Part shown: positions 39,503-47,724 of the stretch, in pieces
Layout of the letters: each line of letters starts with the position of its first letter
Position numbering within the stretch: the stretch's first letter is position 1
From: Ottowia oryzae
Lineage (GTDB): Bacteria > Pseudomonadota > Gammaproteobacteria > Burkholderiales > Burkholderiaceae_C
Reading direction: 5' to 3'
NCBI RefSeq assembly: GCF_003008535.1
Contig: NZ_CP027666.1
Location: 2,035,501 to 2,099,500, forward strand
Length of the DNA: 64,000 nucleotides
Position numbers and translations under genes: made by a program
Notes under the pieces: model-generated
Database searches by the model: none
The model's input: the letters and a program-made list of their open reading frames with translations, nothing else
Told to the model about the DNA's origin: nothing

Positions 39503-41356
39503 ATGATTCACCGTTTGCCCTGTTTCCGGCTGGCAGCCTTGCCGCTGGCTTTGTCCTGCGCGCTGCCCGTGTTGGCCCAGACCTCTGCCGTTCCCTCTGA
39601 CGCCGTGCTCGTCGCGCAAGCCAGCGCGCCCAGCCTGCCCGACACGGTGGTCACGGCCACCCGCGTCGCGCAGCCCTTGACCGATGTGTTGGCCGATGTC
39701 ACGCTGATCGACCGCGAGCAGGTTGAACGCAGCGGCGCCGTCAACGTGTCTGACTTGCTGCAACGCCAGGCGGGCATCGAGATGTCGCGCAACGGCGGCC
39801 CCGGCACCACCACCAGCCTGTACATGCGCGGCGCCGAAACGCGCTTTACGGCCGTGTACATCGACGGCGTGCGGGTGGACACGCAATCCACCGGCGGCGC
39901 GCCGTGGGAATCGATCAACCTGGCGCAGGTGGACCGCATCGAGATCGTGCGCGGCGCTGCGGCGGCGGTGTACGGCTCGGACGCCATTGCGGGCGTCATC
40001 CAGATCTTTACGCGCAAGGGCGAAGGCCCGTTCACGCCTTATGTGGGCGTCGGCGTGGGCAACCAGGGCACGCGCAAGGCCGAAGCCGGCTTCAGCGGCA
40101 AGAACGGCGCGGTGGACTACGCGCTGGGCTTCAGCCATGCGCGCAGCACCGGCTTCAACAGCCGCCCCGCTGCCAACCCTGACCGCGACGGCTACCGCGA
40201 CAGCGGCGTCACCGGCCGCGTGGGCGTGCAGCTGAACGACGCGCACCGCCTGGAAGCCAGCGGCACCTACAGCCGCGTGAAGGCGCAGTACGACGGGTTC
40301 AAAGCGGGTCAGAACGACGTGGGCGACAACCGCCTGGGCACCCTCGGCGCCGCCTGGGCCGCGCAGTGGACCAAGAACTACAGCACGCGCCTGTCGGTCA
40401 ACGAGTCGCGCCAGCGCTACGAAACCACGCCCGACCCCTACCGCACCGAAACCACGCTGCGCAACTACCTGTTCCAGAACGAATGGCGCTCGGGCGCCCA
40501 TCTGGTGACTGCCGCGCTGGAGCGCCGTGAAGACCACCTCACCAACAGCCCCATCGACCAGGGCCGCCACCAGAACGCGATCGCGCTGGGCTACGGCTTC
40601 ACCCAAGGCGCGCACACGCTGCAGGTCAATGTGCGCCACGACCGCGACAGCGAATTCGGCGGCCAGAGCACCGGCGGCGTGGCCTACGGCTACGGCTTCG
40701 CGCCTGGCTGGCGCGTGACGGCCGCGGTGGGCACCGCCTTCCGCGTACCCACGCTGTACCAGCGCTTCAGCGAATACGGCCAGCCCGCGCTGCAGCCCGA
40801 AAAAGCCCGCAATATGGAATTGGGCCTGCAATGGGCCCAAGGCGGCAGCCGTTTTGGCGTGGTCGCCTACCAGAACAAGGTGCGCAACCTGATCACCTTT
40901 GGGTCCGCCGGCGTATGTTCGTCATCGTTTGGCTGCTATGAAAACACGGGCCGCGCCAAGCTGCGCGGCGTGACGATTTCTGGCGCGCACAAGTTCGGCG
41001 GCGTGAACCTGGGCGGCTCGCTGGACCTGCAGGACCCGAAAGACGCCAAGACCGGCAAGACCCTGGGCCGCCGCGCCAAGCAACTGCTCAAGCTGAACGC
41101 CGACACCCGCGTGGGCGACTGGACGCTGGGCGCCGAATGGCAGGCCGTGGGCAAGCGCTGGGACAACGCGGCCAACACCAACAAGCTGGCCGGCTACGGC
41201 ACCGTCAACCTGTACGCCACCGCCACGCTGGCGCGCGAGTGGACGCTGCTGGCGCGCATCGACAACATCGGTGACCGCGACTACCAACTCGCGCGTGGCT
41301 ACGCCACCGCCGGCCGCACCTTCTACCTGGGCCTGCGCTGGACGCCCCGGTTCTGA
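39503..41356 (+). CDS. btuB: TonB-dependent vitamin B12 receptor
   Basis: A 617-residue outer-membrane receptor importing corrinoids with TonB energy. Signal peptide about 1-24 (ALPLALSCALPVLAQ). The TonB box region is LPDTVVTATR, a plug domain covers about 40-160 (IEIVRGAAAAVYGSDAIAG), and the rest is the 22-strand barrel ending in RTFYLGLRWTPRF with a terminal Phe. It is first in the riboswitch-controlled transcript. The frame is open up to a GTG at 39410, but the ATG at 39503 puts the signal peptide first. Confidence 0.93.
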   Translation: MIHRLPCFRLAALPLALSCALPVLAQTSAVPSDAVLVAQASAPSLPDTVVTATRVAQPLTDVLADVTLIDREQVERSGAVNVSDLLQRQAGIEMSRNGGPGTTTSLYMRGAETRFTAVYIDGVRVDTQSTGGAPWESINLAQVDRIEIVRGAAAAVYGSDAIAGVIQIFTRKGEGPFTPYVGVGVGNQGTRKAEAGFSGKNGAVDYALGFSHARSTGFNSRPAANPDRDGYRDSGVTGRVGVQLNDAHRLEASGTYSRVKAQYDGFKAGQNDVGDNRLGTLGAAWAAQWTKNYSTRLSVNESRQRYETTPDPYRTETTLRNYLFQNEWRSGAHLVTAALERREDHLTNSPIDQGRHQNAIALGYGFTQGAHTLQVNVRHDRDSEFGGQSTGGVAYGYGFAPGWRVTAAVGTAFRVPTLYQRFSEYGQPALQPEKARNMELGLQWAQGGSRFGVVAYQNKVRNLITFGSAGVCSSSFGCYENTGRAKLRGVTISGAHKFGGVNLGGSLDLQDPKDAKTGKTLGRRAKQLLKLNADTRVGDWTLGAEWQAVGKRWDNAANTNKLAGYGTVNLYATATLAREWTLLARIDNIGDRDYQLARGYATAGRTFYLGLRWTPRF

Positions 41357-41367
41357 TCGTTGATGAG

Positions 41368-41422
41368 CCCAATCGCCCTCCGGCGCCCATTCAGACTGCG
41401 CGAGCAGCTATGAAACCTGTAG
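41368..41422 (+). repeat. Two-hairpin dispersed repeat, copy 8, containing a possible cobU start codon
   Basis: CCCAATCGCCCTCCGGCGCC leads to GCGCGAGCAGCTATGAAACC and TGTAG. The ATG at 41410 in the GCTATG arm of hairpin 2 opens the cobU reading frame. Confidence 0.8.
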
Positions 41423-42069
41423 TGGGCGATTTCGCTGGGGGCGCCACCGGGCGCGTGCGACGGGGGCGCGCCGTGACAGCCACCGCCCGCTTCGCCCGCC
41501 GCGAACTCATCCTGGGTGGCCAGAAAAGCGGCAAATCGCGCCGCGCCGAAGAGTTGGCCGCCGATTGGCTGGCGGCCGACGCCGGGCACCAGGCGGTGCT
41601 GATCGCCACGGCCGAGGCGCACGACGACGAGATGCGTGCGCGCATTCTTCGCCACCAGCAAGACCGCGCGCTGCGCGTGCCCGCCTTGCGCACCGCGCAC
41701 GCCTCGCGCGACCTGGCCGCCGCGCTGGCGGCGCTGTCGCAGGCCGATACGCTGGTGGTGGTCGATTGCCTCACACTCTGGCTGACGCATTGGCTGATGC
41801 CGTACACCGCCGAAGATGCTGAGCCAAACAAGGCGCCAGCGCCCGACTGGCCTGCGCAGCAAGCTCACTTTTTTGAAGCGCTGGCGGGCGCCGCCGGGCC
41901 TGTGGTGCTGGTCGGCAACGAAATCGGGCTGGGCGTGATTCCGCTGGGGCGCGAGGTGCGCCAGTTCGTGGATGCGCTGGGCATGCTGAACCAAGGCGTG
42001 GCCGCCGCCTGCGACCGCGTGACGTTGATGGCGGCGGGCCTGCCGCTGTGCTTGAAAGGATCGACATGA
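41410..42069 (+). CDS. cobU: Bifunctional adenosylcobinamide kinase/adenosylcobinamide-phosphate guanylyltransferase
   Basis: A 219-residue enzyme (198 if started at GTG 41473) that phosphorylates adenosylcobinamide and then attaches GMP. P-loop GGQKSGKS is followed by DCLTLWLTHWL and the NEIGLGVIPLGREVRQFVDALG segment that defines CobU/CobP. The ATG at 41410 lies inside a dispersed repeat, so the first 21 residues (ending GRVRRGRA) may be repeat-derived; the GTG at 41473 gives a more typical N-terminus. The stop overlaps btuF by ATGA. Confidence 0.9.
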   Translation: MKPVVGDFAGGATGRVRRGRAVTATARFARRELILGGQKSGKSRRAEELAADWLAADAGHQAVLIATAEAHDDEMRARILRHQQDRALRVPALRTAHASRDLAAALAALSQADTLVVVDCLTLWLTHWLMPYTAEDAEPNKAPAPDWPAQQAHFFEALAGAAGPVVLVGNEIGLGVIPLGREVRQFVDALGMLNQGVAAACDRVTLMAAGLPLCLKGST

Positions 42070-42947
42070 AGCGCTGGCTGTTCGCCTGCCTGATGGCTTG
42101 CCTGGTCTGCCTACCCGCCTGGGCCTACGAGGTGACCGACGACACCGGCAAGACGGTGCATTTCGACCACCCGCCGCTGCGCGTGGTGTCGCTGCTGCCC
42201 TCGCTGACCGAAACGCTGTGCGAGCTGGGCGCGTGCGAGCGCCTGGTGGGGGTGGACCGCTATTCCAACTGGCCCGCCATGGTCAAGAAGCTGCCGCAGG
42301 TGGGCGGCGGGCTGGACCCGAATGTGGAGGCGGTCGTCGCCCTCAAGCCCGATCTGGTGCTGATTTCAGTGTCCAGCCGCGCTGCGGACCGGCTGCGCGG
42401 CCTGGGCCTGCGCGTGCTGCAGATGGAGCCGCGCACCTCCGCCCAGGTGCGCCAGGTCACCACGCGGCTGGCCACGGCGCTGCAGCTGGACACAGCCGAG
42501 CGCGTGCTGCGCAACCTGGACGCGGGCGTCGAAGCGGCGGCGCAATCGGTGCCGCCCAGCCTGCGCGGCCAGCGCGTGTACTTTGAAGCCGCCGGTGGCC
42601 CCCACGCGGCGGGGCCGCAGTCGTTCATCGGCGAGATGCTGGCCCGGCTGGGCCTGGCCAACATCATCGGGCCAGAGCTGGGGCCGTTTCCGCGCATCAA
42701 CCCCGAACTGGTGGTGCGCGCCGACCCAGATCTGATCATGGTGGGCGCCCGCAGCGTGCGCGAGCTGGTCGCCCGCCCGGGCTGGAACCAGCTGCGCGCC
42801 TTGCGCGAGCAGCGCATGTGCGTCTTCTCGCCCGACGAGGTGGACATATTGGTGCGCCCCGGCCCGCGCATGGCCGAGGCCGCCCGCCTGATGGCCCGCT
42901 GCGCGGTGGAAAAGGGCTTGCGTGGCCCGCGCGAGGGGGCGCGTTGA
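42066..42947 (+). CDS. btuF: Periplasmic cobalamin-binding protein
   Basis: A 293-residue TroA-fold binding protein. Signal peptide about 1-20 (WLFACLMACLVCLPAWA). Motifs: RVVSLLPSLTETLCELGA, LVGVDRYSNWP and the GGLDPNVEAVVALKPDLVL segment, as in BtuF-like proteins. It delivers corrinoid to BtuCD. The start at 42066 overlaps the cobU stop. Whether it binds cobalamin or a metal chelate is inferred from the cluster. Confidence 0.9.
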   Translation: MKRWLFACLMACLVCLPAWAYEVTDDTGKTVHFDHPPLRVVSLLPSLTETLCELGACERLVGVDRYSNWPAMVKKLPQVGGGLDPNVEAVVALKPDLVLISVSSRAADRLRGLGLRVLQMEPRTSAQVRQVTTRLATALQLDTAERVLRNLDAGVEAAAQSVPPSLRGQRVYFEAAGGPHAAGPQSFIGEMLARLGLANIIGPELGPFPRINPELVVRADPDLIMVGARSVRELVARPGWNQLRALREQRMCVFSPDEVDILVRPGPRMAEAARLMARCAVEKGLRGPREGAR

Positions 42948-43013
42948 GCGTCTTTGCGTGCGCGTTTGTGAACGGACAGGTCGCCCGATCTTCGTTGGGC
43001 CCGCTTGCGCCCC

Positions 43014-44075
43014 ATGCCAACTGACCCCATGAGCGCCGTGCCTGGCCGCCCCAACCAAGCCGCTGCCGAAGGCCACGCGCAGCGGCTGCGCCGCCGCTGG
43101 CTGGGGCCGGCGCTGGTGGTGCTGTCGGCACTGGCCATCGCGCTGGGCGCCAGCGTGGGCAGCACCGGGCTGGATGCGCTGTGGCGCGCCGCGCAAGACC
43201 CGGTGGCGTGGCAGATCGTGATGGACATCCGCCTGCCGCGCACCTTGGGCGCCTGGCTGACGGGCGCGCTGCTGGGCCTGTCGGGCGCGGTGGCGCAGGG
43301 CGTGTTCCGCAACCCGCTGGCCGATCCGTTTCTGCTGGGCAGCGCCTCGGGCGCGGTGCTGGGCGTGGCGCTGCTGTTGGCGCTGATGGGCGCGCCGGTG
43401 TCATCGGCCAGCTGGCTGCTCAAGATGGGCATGACCGGCGCGGCTTTCCTGGGCGCGCTGGGCGGCGTGCTGCTCACGCTGCTGCTGGCGCAAGGCGTGC
43501 AGCAAACGCTGCGCCTGCTGCTGGCGGGCGTGGTGGTGGGCTATGTGCTGGGGGCGGTGAAAGACCTGGTCACCCTGGCGGTGCCGGACGTGCTCAGCAG
43601 CATGCTGGGCTTTGTGCTGGGCAACACCAGCTTGCTGGGCTGGAACGCCTGCGCCTTGCTGGCGCTGGTGCTGGTGCCCCTGCTGCTGGTGGCCGCTGCA
43701 TCGGCCCGCGTGCTGGACGGCCTGAGCCTGGGCGAAGCCACCGCGCAAAGCCTGGGCCTGCCGCTGGCGCCGCTGCGCGCCGTGCTGGTGGCCGTGCTGG
43801 CCCTGGGCACCGGGGCGGCGGTGGCGCAGGCGGGGCTGATCGGCTTCGTCGGCCTGGCGGCGCCGCACCTGGTGCGCAGCCTGGTGCGCGTTACACACGG
43901 GCCGCTGCTGCTGCTGTCGGCGCTGGCCGGTGGCTTGCTGCTGTCGGTGGCCGACATCATTGCGCGCGTGGTCATCGCTCCGCAAGAGCTGCCGGTGGGC
44001 GTGCTGACCGCCGTGCTGGGCGGCACCTACCTGCTGTGGCTGATGTACCGCCGCACGCGCGCGGGGCAATCATGA
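43014..44075 (+). CDS. btuC: Cobalamin ABC transporter permease (FecCD family)
   Basis: A 353-residue permease with ten helices. FecCD signatures include RLPRTLGAWLTGALLGLSGA, NPLADPFLLGSASGA and GLIGFVGLAAPHLVR (the ATPase-coupling loop). ATGs at 43014 and 43029 are both possible starts. It overlaps the ATPase gene by ATGA. The 66-bp gap after btuF shows nothing special. Confidence 0.92.
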   Translation: MPTDPMSAVPGRPNQAAAEGHAQRLRRRWLGPALVVLSALAIALGASVGSTGLDALWRAAQDPVAWQIVMDIRLPRTLGAWLTGALLGLSGAVAQGVFRNPLADPFLLGSASGAVLGVALLLALMGAPVSSASWLLKMGMTGAAFLGALGGVLLTLLLAQGVQQTLRLLLAGVVVGYVLGAVKDLVTLAVPDVLSSMLGFVLGNTSLLGWNACALLALVLVPLLLVAAASARVLDGLSLGEATAQSLGLPLAPLRAVLVAVLALGTGAAVAQAGLIGFVGLAAPHLVRSLVRVTHGPLLLLSALAGGLLLSVADIIARVVIAPQELPVGVLTAVLGGTYLLWLMYRRTRAGQS

Positions 44076-44881
44076 CCTTGCCTGCTGCGAAAAACATAGC
44101 TGTTGGCGCTCAATCAGCGGGCACCAGCATCGGAAATCACCCCGTATTGGGGCCCTTGGCGCTGGTGCTGCCCGCGGGCCGCTGGACGGCCATCGTCGGG
44201 CCCAACGGCGCGGGCAAATCCACCTTGCTTCGCGTGTTGGCCGGCCTGCTGCACACGCAGGGGCCCGTCACGCTGGCCGGGTGGCCGCTGGGGCAATGGC
44301 CGGCGCGCGAACGTGCCCGCCAGCTGGCCTGGCTGGGCCAGACCGAGGCCGGTGCCGAAGACCTGCGCGCCTACGACGTGGCGCTGCTGGGGCGGCTGCC
44401 GCACCGCGCCTGGCTGGCGCCGCCTTCCGCCGCCGACCACGCCGCCACCCGCGCCGCGCTGGAGGCCACGCAGGTCTGGCCCTTGCGCGATCGGCGCCTG
44501 GGCGCCTTGTCGGGCGGCGAACGCCAGCGCGTGCTGCTGGCGCGCCTGCTGGCCGTGCAGGCGCCCATCTGGCTGATGGACGAACCCCTGGCGCACCTCG
44601 ATCCGCCCCACCAGGCCGACTGGCTGGGCGTGGTGCGCGCCCACGTGGCTGCGGGCGGCACCGTGGTCAGCGTGCTGCATGAGCTGGGCATGGCCCTGCA
44701 GGCCGACGACTTGCTGATCGTGAAAGACGGCGCCATCGCGCACCACGGCGCCTGCGCCAGCGCAGACACCCACCGCGCGCTGCAGGCGGCGTTTGACGAG
44801 CGCGTCAGCGTGCACCAGGTGGGCGACCAATGGGTCGCGCTGCCCGAGGCGACGCCGCGGCCGCCCGCCCGGGCACGCTGA
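44072..44881 (+). CDS. btuD: Cobalamin ABC transporter ATPase with repeat-derived N-terminus
   Basis: A 269-residue ABC ATPase. Walker A GPNGAGKST (43-51), signature LSGGERQRV (146-154), Walker B WLMDE (167-171) and the H-loop His203 are all present, so the catalytic core looks intact. Residues 5-23 (AAKNIAVGAQSAGTSIGNH) are encoded by a copy of the dispersed repeat in place of the usual first beta strands of the family. The frame is preserved. The start overlaps the btuC stop. Confidence 0.9.
   Translation: MTLPAAKNIAVGAQSAGTSIGNHPVLGPLALVLPAGRWTAIVGPNGAGKSTLLRVLAGLLHTQGPVTLAGWPLGQWPARERARQLAWLGQTEAGAEDLRAYDVALLGRLPHRAWLAPPSAADHAATRAALEATQVWPLRDRRLGALSGGERQRVLLARLLAVQAPIWLMDEPLAHLDPPHQADWLGVVRAHVAAGGTVVSVLHELGMALQADDLLIVKDGAIAHHGACASADTHRALQAAFDERVSVHQVGDQWVALPEATPRPPARAR
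44085..44139 (-). repeat. Two-hairpin dispersed repeat, copy 9, inside btuD
   Basis: On the plus strand GCTGCGAAAAACATAGCTG is followed by TTGGCGCT and GGGCACCAGC and ends GGAAATCA. It lies wholly within the btuD reading frame, encoding residues 5-23 without a stop codon. Confidence 0.7.
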
Positions 44882-44926
44882 CTGTCATGACGCCGCACCC
44901 TCATCCGGCTGCAGAGGCCGTTGGCT

Positions 44927-45106
44927 ATGCCGACTGAATCCGCGGACCAAGCGGTGGCGGGGCAAGCCCGGCCGCGCGGTTTGGCGGCGCCGCACTACCT
45001 GTATTCCAACGACCAGCCGCACCTGTTCTACCGCAGCGCCTGGAGCGGCTTTGACACCTGGTCGTATGACTTTTCCACCGGCCATTGGGTCTTTCAACCC
45101 GACTGA
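44927..45106 (+). CDS. Small protein between btuD and cobO, function unknown
   Basis: This 59-residue ORF has a strikingly aromatic C-terminal half: YLYSNDQPHLFYRSAW, then DTWSYDFSTGHWVFQPD. Such non-random composition, unlike the Arg/Ala-rich noise of other frames here, argues for a real protein. It sits in the gap between btuD and cobO, 11 bp before the latter's ATG, so it would be co-transcribed with cobalamin genes. No family recognised. Confidence 0.6.
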   Translation: MPTESADQAVAGQARPRGLAAPHYLYSNDQPHLFYRSAWSGFDTWSYDFSTGHWVFQPD

Positions 45107-45117
45107 GGCACACACCC

Positions 45118-45687
45118 ATGCAGATCGAAAACGCCCCCACTGAACGCACCACACCCAAGCCCGAGGGCGAGCGGCGCGGCCTCGTCATCGTGCACACCGG
45201 CGATGGCAAGGGCAAGAGCACCGCCGCCTTCGGGCTGGCCCTGCGCGCGCACGGGCGCGGCAAGTCGGTGAAGATCTACCAATTCATGAAGGTGCCCAGC
45301 GCGCGCTTTGGTGAACACCGCATGTTCGAGCAGCTGGGCATTCCCATCGAAGGCTTGGGCGATGGCTTCAGCTGGAAGAGCAAAGACCTGGACCACTCCG
45401 CGCAGCTGGCGCGCGACGGCTGGGAAAAGGCCAAGGCCAGCATTCTGTCGGGCGAGCATTTCATGGTGACGCTGGACGAAATCACCTACCCGCTGATCTA
45501 CGGCTGGCTGCCGCTGGACGACGTGCTGAACACCTTGCGCACGCGCCCGAAGGACGTGCACGTGGTGCTGACCGGCCGCCGCTGCCCGCCGGAATTGATC
45601 GAGCTGGCCGACACCGTGACCGAGATGACGCTGATCAAGCACGCCTTCAAGGCCGGTGTGCCCGCGCAGCGCGGCATCGAAGACTGA
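45118..45687 (+). CDS. cobO: Corrinoid adenosyltransferase (CobO/BtuR type)
   Basis: A 189-residue enzyme transferring adenosyl from ATP to cob(I)alamin or cobyrinate diamide. P-loop GDGKGKST (28-35), then RAHGRGKSVKIYQFMK, LDEITYPLIYGWL and VLTGRRCPPELIELADTVTEM, all classic CobO/BtuR blocks. The start MQIENAP at 45118 is preferred to a frame extension upstream. Confidence 0.96.
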   Translation: MQIENAPTERTTPKPEGERRGLVIVHTGDGKGKSTAAFGLALRAHGRGKSVKIYQFMKVPSARFGEHRMFEQLGIPIEGLGDGFSWKSKDLDHSAQLARDGWEKAKASILSGEHFMVTLDEITYPLIYGWLPLDDVLNTLRTRPKDVHVVLTGRRCPPELIELADTVTEMTLIKHAFKAGVPAQRGIED

Positions 45688-45734
45688 CCCAGGCACACTG
45701 GCGCCCTGGCCCGATTCCTGCCAACCAGTCCGCC

Positions 45735-46253
45735 ATGCCCTTGATTGAACACCGCTACGCCAGCCCCTTGGGCGAAATGCTGGCCATTGCCTCGCCCGCC
45801 GGCTTGTGTCTGCTGGAATTCGTGGGGCAGGGCGGCGTGGCGCGCGAGCAGGCGCAGGTGCAAGCCGCGCGCGGCGGGGCGCCTGCCCGCCCCGGTGCCA
45901 ACGCGTTGACCGAGCAGCTGGGGCGCGAGCTGGCCGAGTATTTCGCCGGCCAGCGCCAGCGCTTCGACGTGCCGCTGGACCTGGTTGGCACGCCGTTTCA
46001 GCTGCGTGTGTGGCAGGCGCTGCTGGCCATTCCCTACGGCCACACCTGCAGCTACGGCCAGCAGGCGCAGCGCATCGGCCAGCCCACGGCCACGCGGGCG
46101 GTGGCGGCCGCCAATGGGCAGAACAAGGTGTCGGTCATCGTGCCTTGCCACCGCGTGATCGGCAGCAACGGCACACTGACGGGCTACGGCGGCGGACTGC
46201 CGCGCAAGCAATGGCTGCTGTCGCTGGAAAGCGGCGAGCGCCCTCTGATCTGA
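45735..46253 (+). CDS. ogt: Methylated-DNA-protein-cysteine methyltransferase
   Basis: A 172-residue DNA repair protein that removes alkyl groups from O6 of guanine in one suicidal step. The acceptor is Cys138 in VPCHRVIG. Preceding blocks FQLRVWQALLAIPYG and TRAVAAANGQN form the helix-turn-helix with the Arg finger. Ogt/MGMT-type length. No functional tie to its cobalamin neighbours is evident. Confidence 0.95.
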   Translation: MPLIEHRYASPLGEMLAIASPAGLCLLEFVGQGGVAREQAQVQAARGGAPARPGANALTEQLGRELAEYFAGQRQRFDVPLDLVGTPFQLRVWQALLAIPYGHTCSYGQQAQRIGQPTATRAVAAANGQNKVSVIVPCHRVIGSNGTLTGYGGGLPRKQWLLSLESGERPLI

Positions 46254-46279
46254 ACGCTTTTCTCTAGGAGCATCTACCC

Positions 46280-47326
46280 ATGATTTCCACCGCCGACTCG
46301 CTGGAGCACCCCATCACCCTTCATCCGCGCCGCCCCGTAGCGCCTTCAGCCGCGCCTGCGGCGGCGGGCGCCGAGCGCTGGAGCGTGGATGCGATCGAGG
46401 CGCTGCTCAACCTGCCCTTCAACGACTTGATGTGGCAGGCGCAGCAGGTGCATCGCCAGCACTTCGACCCCAACGAGGTGGAATTGGCCACGCTGCTGTC
46501 GGTCAAGACCGGCGGCTGCCCGGAAGACTGCGGCTACTGCCCGCAATCGGTGCATTACGACACCGGCGTGAAGGCTGAGAAGCTGATGGCCAGCGGTGAA
46601 GTGCGCGCCGCGGCCGAGGCGGCGCGCCATGCGGGCGCCACGCGCTTTTGCATGGGCGCCGCCTGGCGCGCACCGAAAGACCGCGACATCGACGCCGTGG
46701 CCGAGCTGGTGCGCACGGTGAAAGACGTGGGCCTGGAAGCCTGCGTCACCCTGGGCATGCTGGCCGACGGCCAGGTAGAGCGCCTGCGCGACGCGGGGCT
46801 GGACTACTACAACCACAACCTCGACTGCGCACCGGATTTCTACGGCGAGGTGATCAGCACGCGCGACTACCAAGACCGGCTGGACACGCTGGAGCGCGTG
46901 CGCGGCGCGGGGGTCAAGGTGTGCTCGGGCGGCATCGTCGGCATGGGCGAAAGCCGCCGCCACCGCGCAGGGCTGATCGCCCAGCTGGCCAACCTGCCGG
47001 AATACCCCGAAAGCGTGCCCATCAACCACCTCGTCAAGGTGGAGGGCACGCCGCTGGCCCAGCAGCCCGATCTGGATCCCTTTGAATGGGTGCGCGTGAT
47101 TGCTGCCGCCCGCATCACCATGCCCACCGCCCGCGTTCGCCTGTCGGCCGGCCGCCAGCAGCAGGGCGACGCAGTGCAGGCGCTGGCGTTCCTGGCGGGC
47201 GCCAACTCGGTCTTTTACGGTGACAAGCTGTTGGTCACCGGCAACCCCGACGTGGCCGCCGACCGCGCGCTGTTTGACCGCCTGGGCATGAGCAGCCGCG
47301 CGGGTGTTCCGGGCATGGGCGTTTGA
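46280..47326 (+). CDS. bioB: Biotin synthase
   Basis: A 348-residue radical SAM enzyme that inserts sulfur into dethiobiotin. The 4Fe-4S ligands are Cys80, Cys84 and Cys87 ([13 protein letters not shown]). [29 protein letters not shown] sequence (near 178-200), GIVGMGES and [11 protein letters not shown] are BioB marks for the 2Fe-2S cluster and substrate. An AGGAG site lies before the ATG. It appears monocistronic; other bio genes are not in the window. Confidence 0.97.
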   Translation: MISTADSLEHPITLHPRRPVAPSAAPAAAGAERWSVDAIEALLNLPFNDLMWQAQQVHRQHFDPNEVELATLLSVKTGGCPEDCGYCPQSVHYDTGVKAEKLMASGEVRAAAEAARHAGATRFCMGAAWRAPKDRDIDAVAELVRTVKDVGLEACVTLGMLADGQVERLRDAGLDYYNHNLDCAPDFYGEVISTRDYQDRLDTLERVRGAGVKVCSGGIVGMGESRRHRAGLIAQLANLPEYPESVPINHLVKVEGTPLAQQPDLDPFEWVRVIAAARITMPTARVRLSAGRQQQGDAVQALAFLAGANSVFYGDKLLVTGNPDVAADRALFDRLGMSSRAGVPGMGV

Positions 47327-47447
47327 TGAGCGGGCGCCTGCGGCGCGGGGCATTCCGCTGGCGCGCAGCAGCGCCCGTTCGGGCAGTGAGGGGATAGGGC
47401 GCGCCAGCTTGCCTGGCGCCGGGGCGCAGTCGGCGGATTTCCCCATG

Positions 47448-47501
47448 ATTTATGCCTCTGGCGCTTGCTGAACGGGCGCTGGGTGCTATGGATAGTGAAG
47501 C
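47448..47501 (+). repeat. Two-hairpin dispersed repeat, copy 10
   Basis: ATTTATGCCTCTGGCGCTTG is followed by CTGAAC, GGGCGCTGGGTGCTATGG and ATAGTGAAGC. It lies in the 398-bp gap after bioB. The rest of that gap (47502-47724) shows no gene; TAGACT near 47630 could be the -10 of the LysM gene. Confidence 0.7.
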
Positions 47502-47724
47502 AACTCGCAGCATCTCCGGTCGAGTGCGCAATGCGCTCCACCGGTTCATGACAGTGTGATGACGAATAGGCTGGTAACGATCCCAATGGGAACGGCACCA
47601 GCTTACGAACCACGGCCGTTCTTCCTAGACTGAAAGCCTCGACATCCGCCGCTGCCTTGCCAGTGCGACGGACGAGGCGCACCGCGCAGCTGGCGCAGTA
47701 CGTGTCTTAACCTGGGAAGCCGCC

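Noticed and set aside
43181..44881. A 566-codon frame that looks like one large ABC protein
   Set aside because: Its first half is an out-of-frame reading of btuC (Gly/Ala/Arg-rich noise). Only the part from 44072 is the real ATPase.
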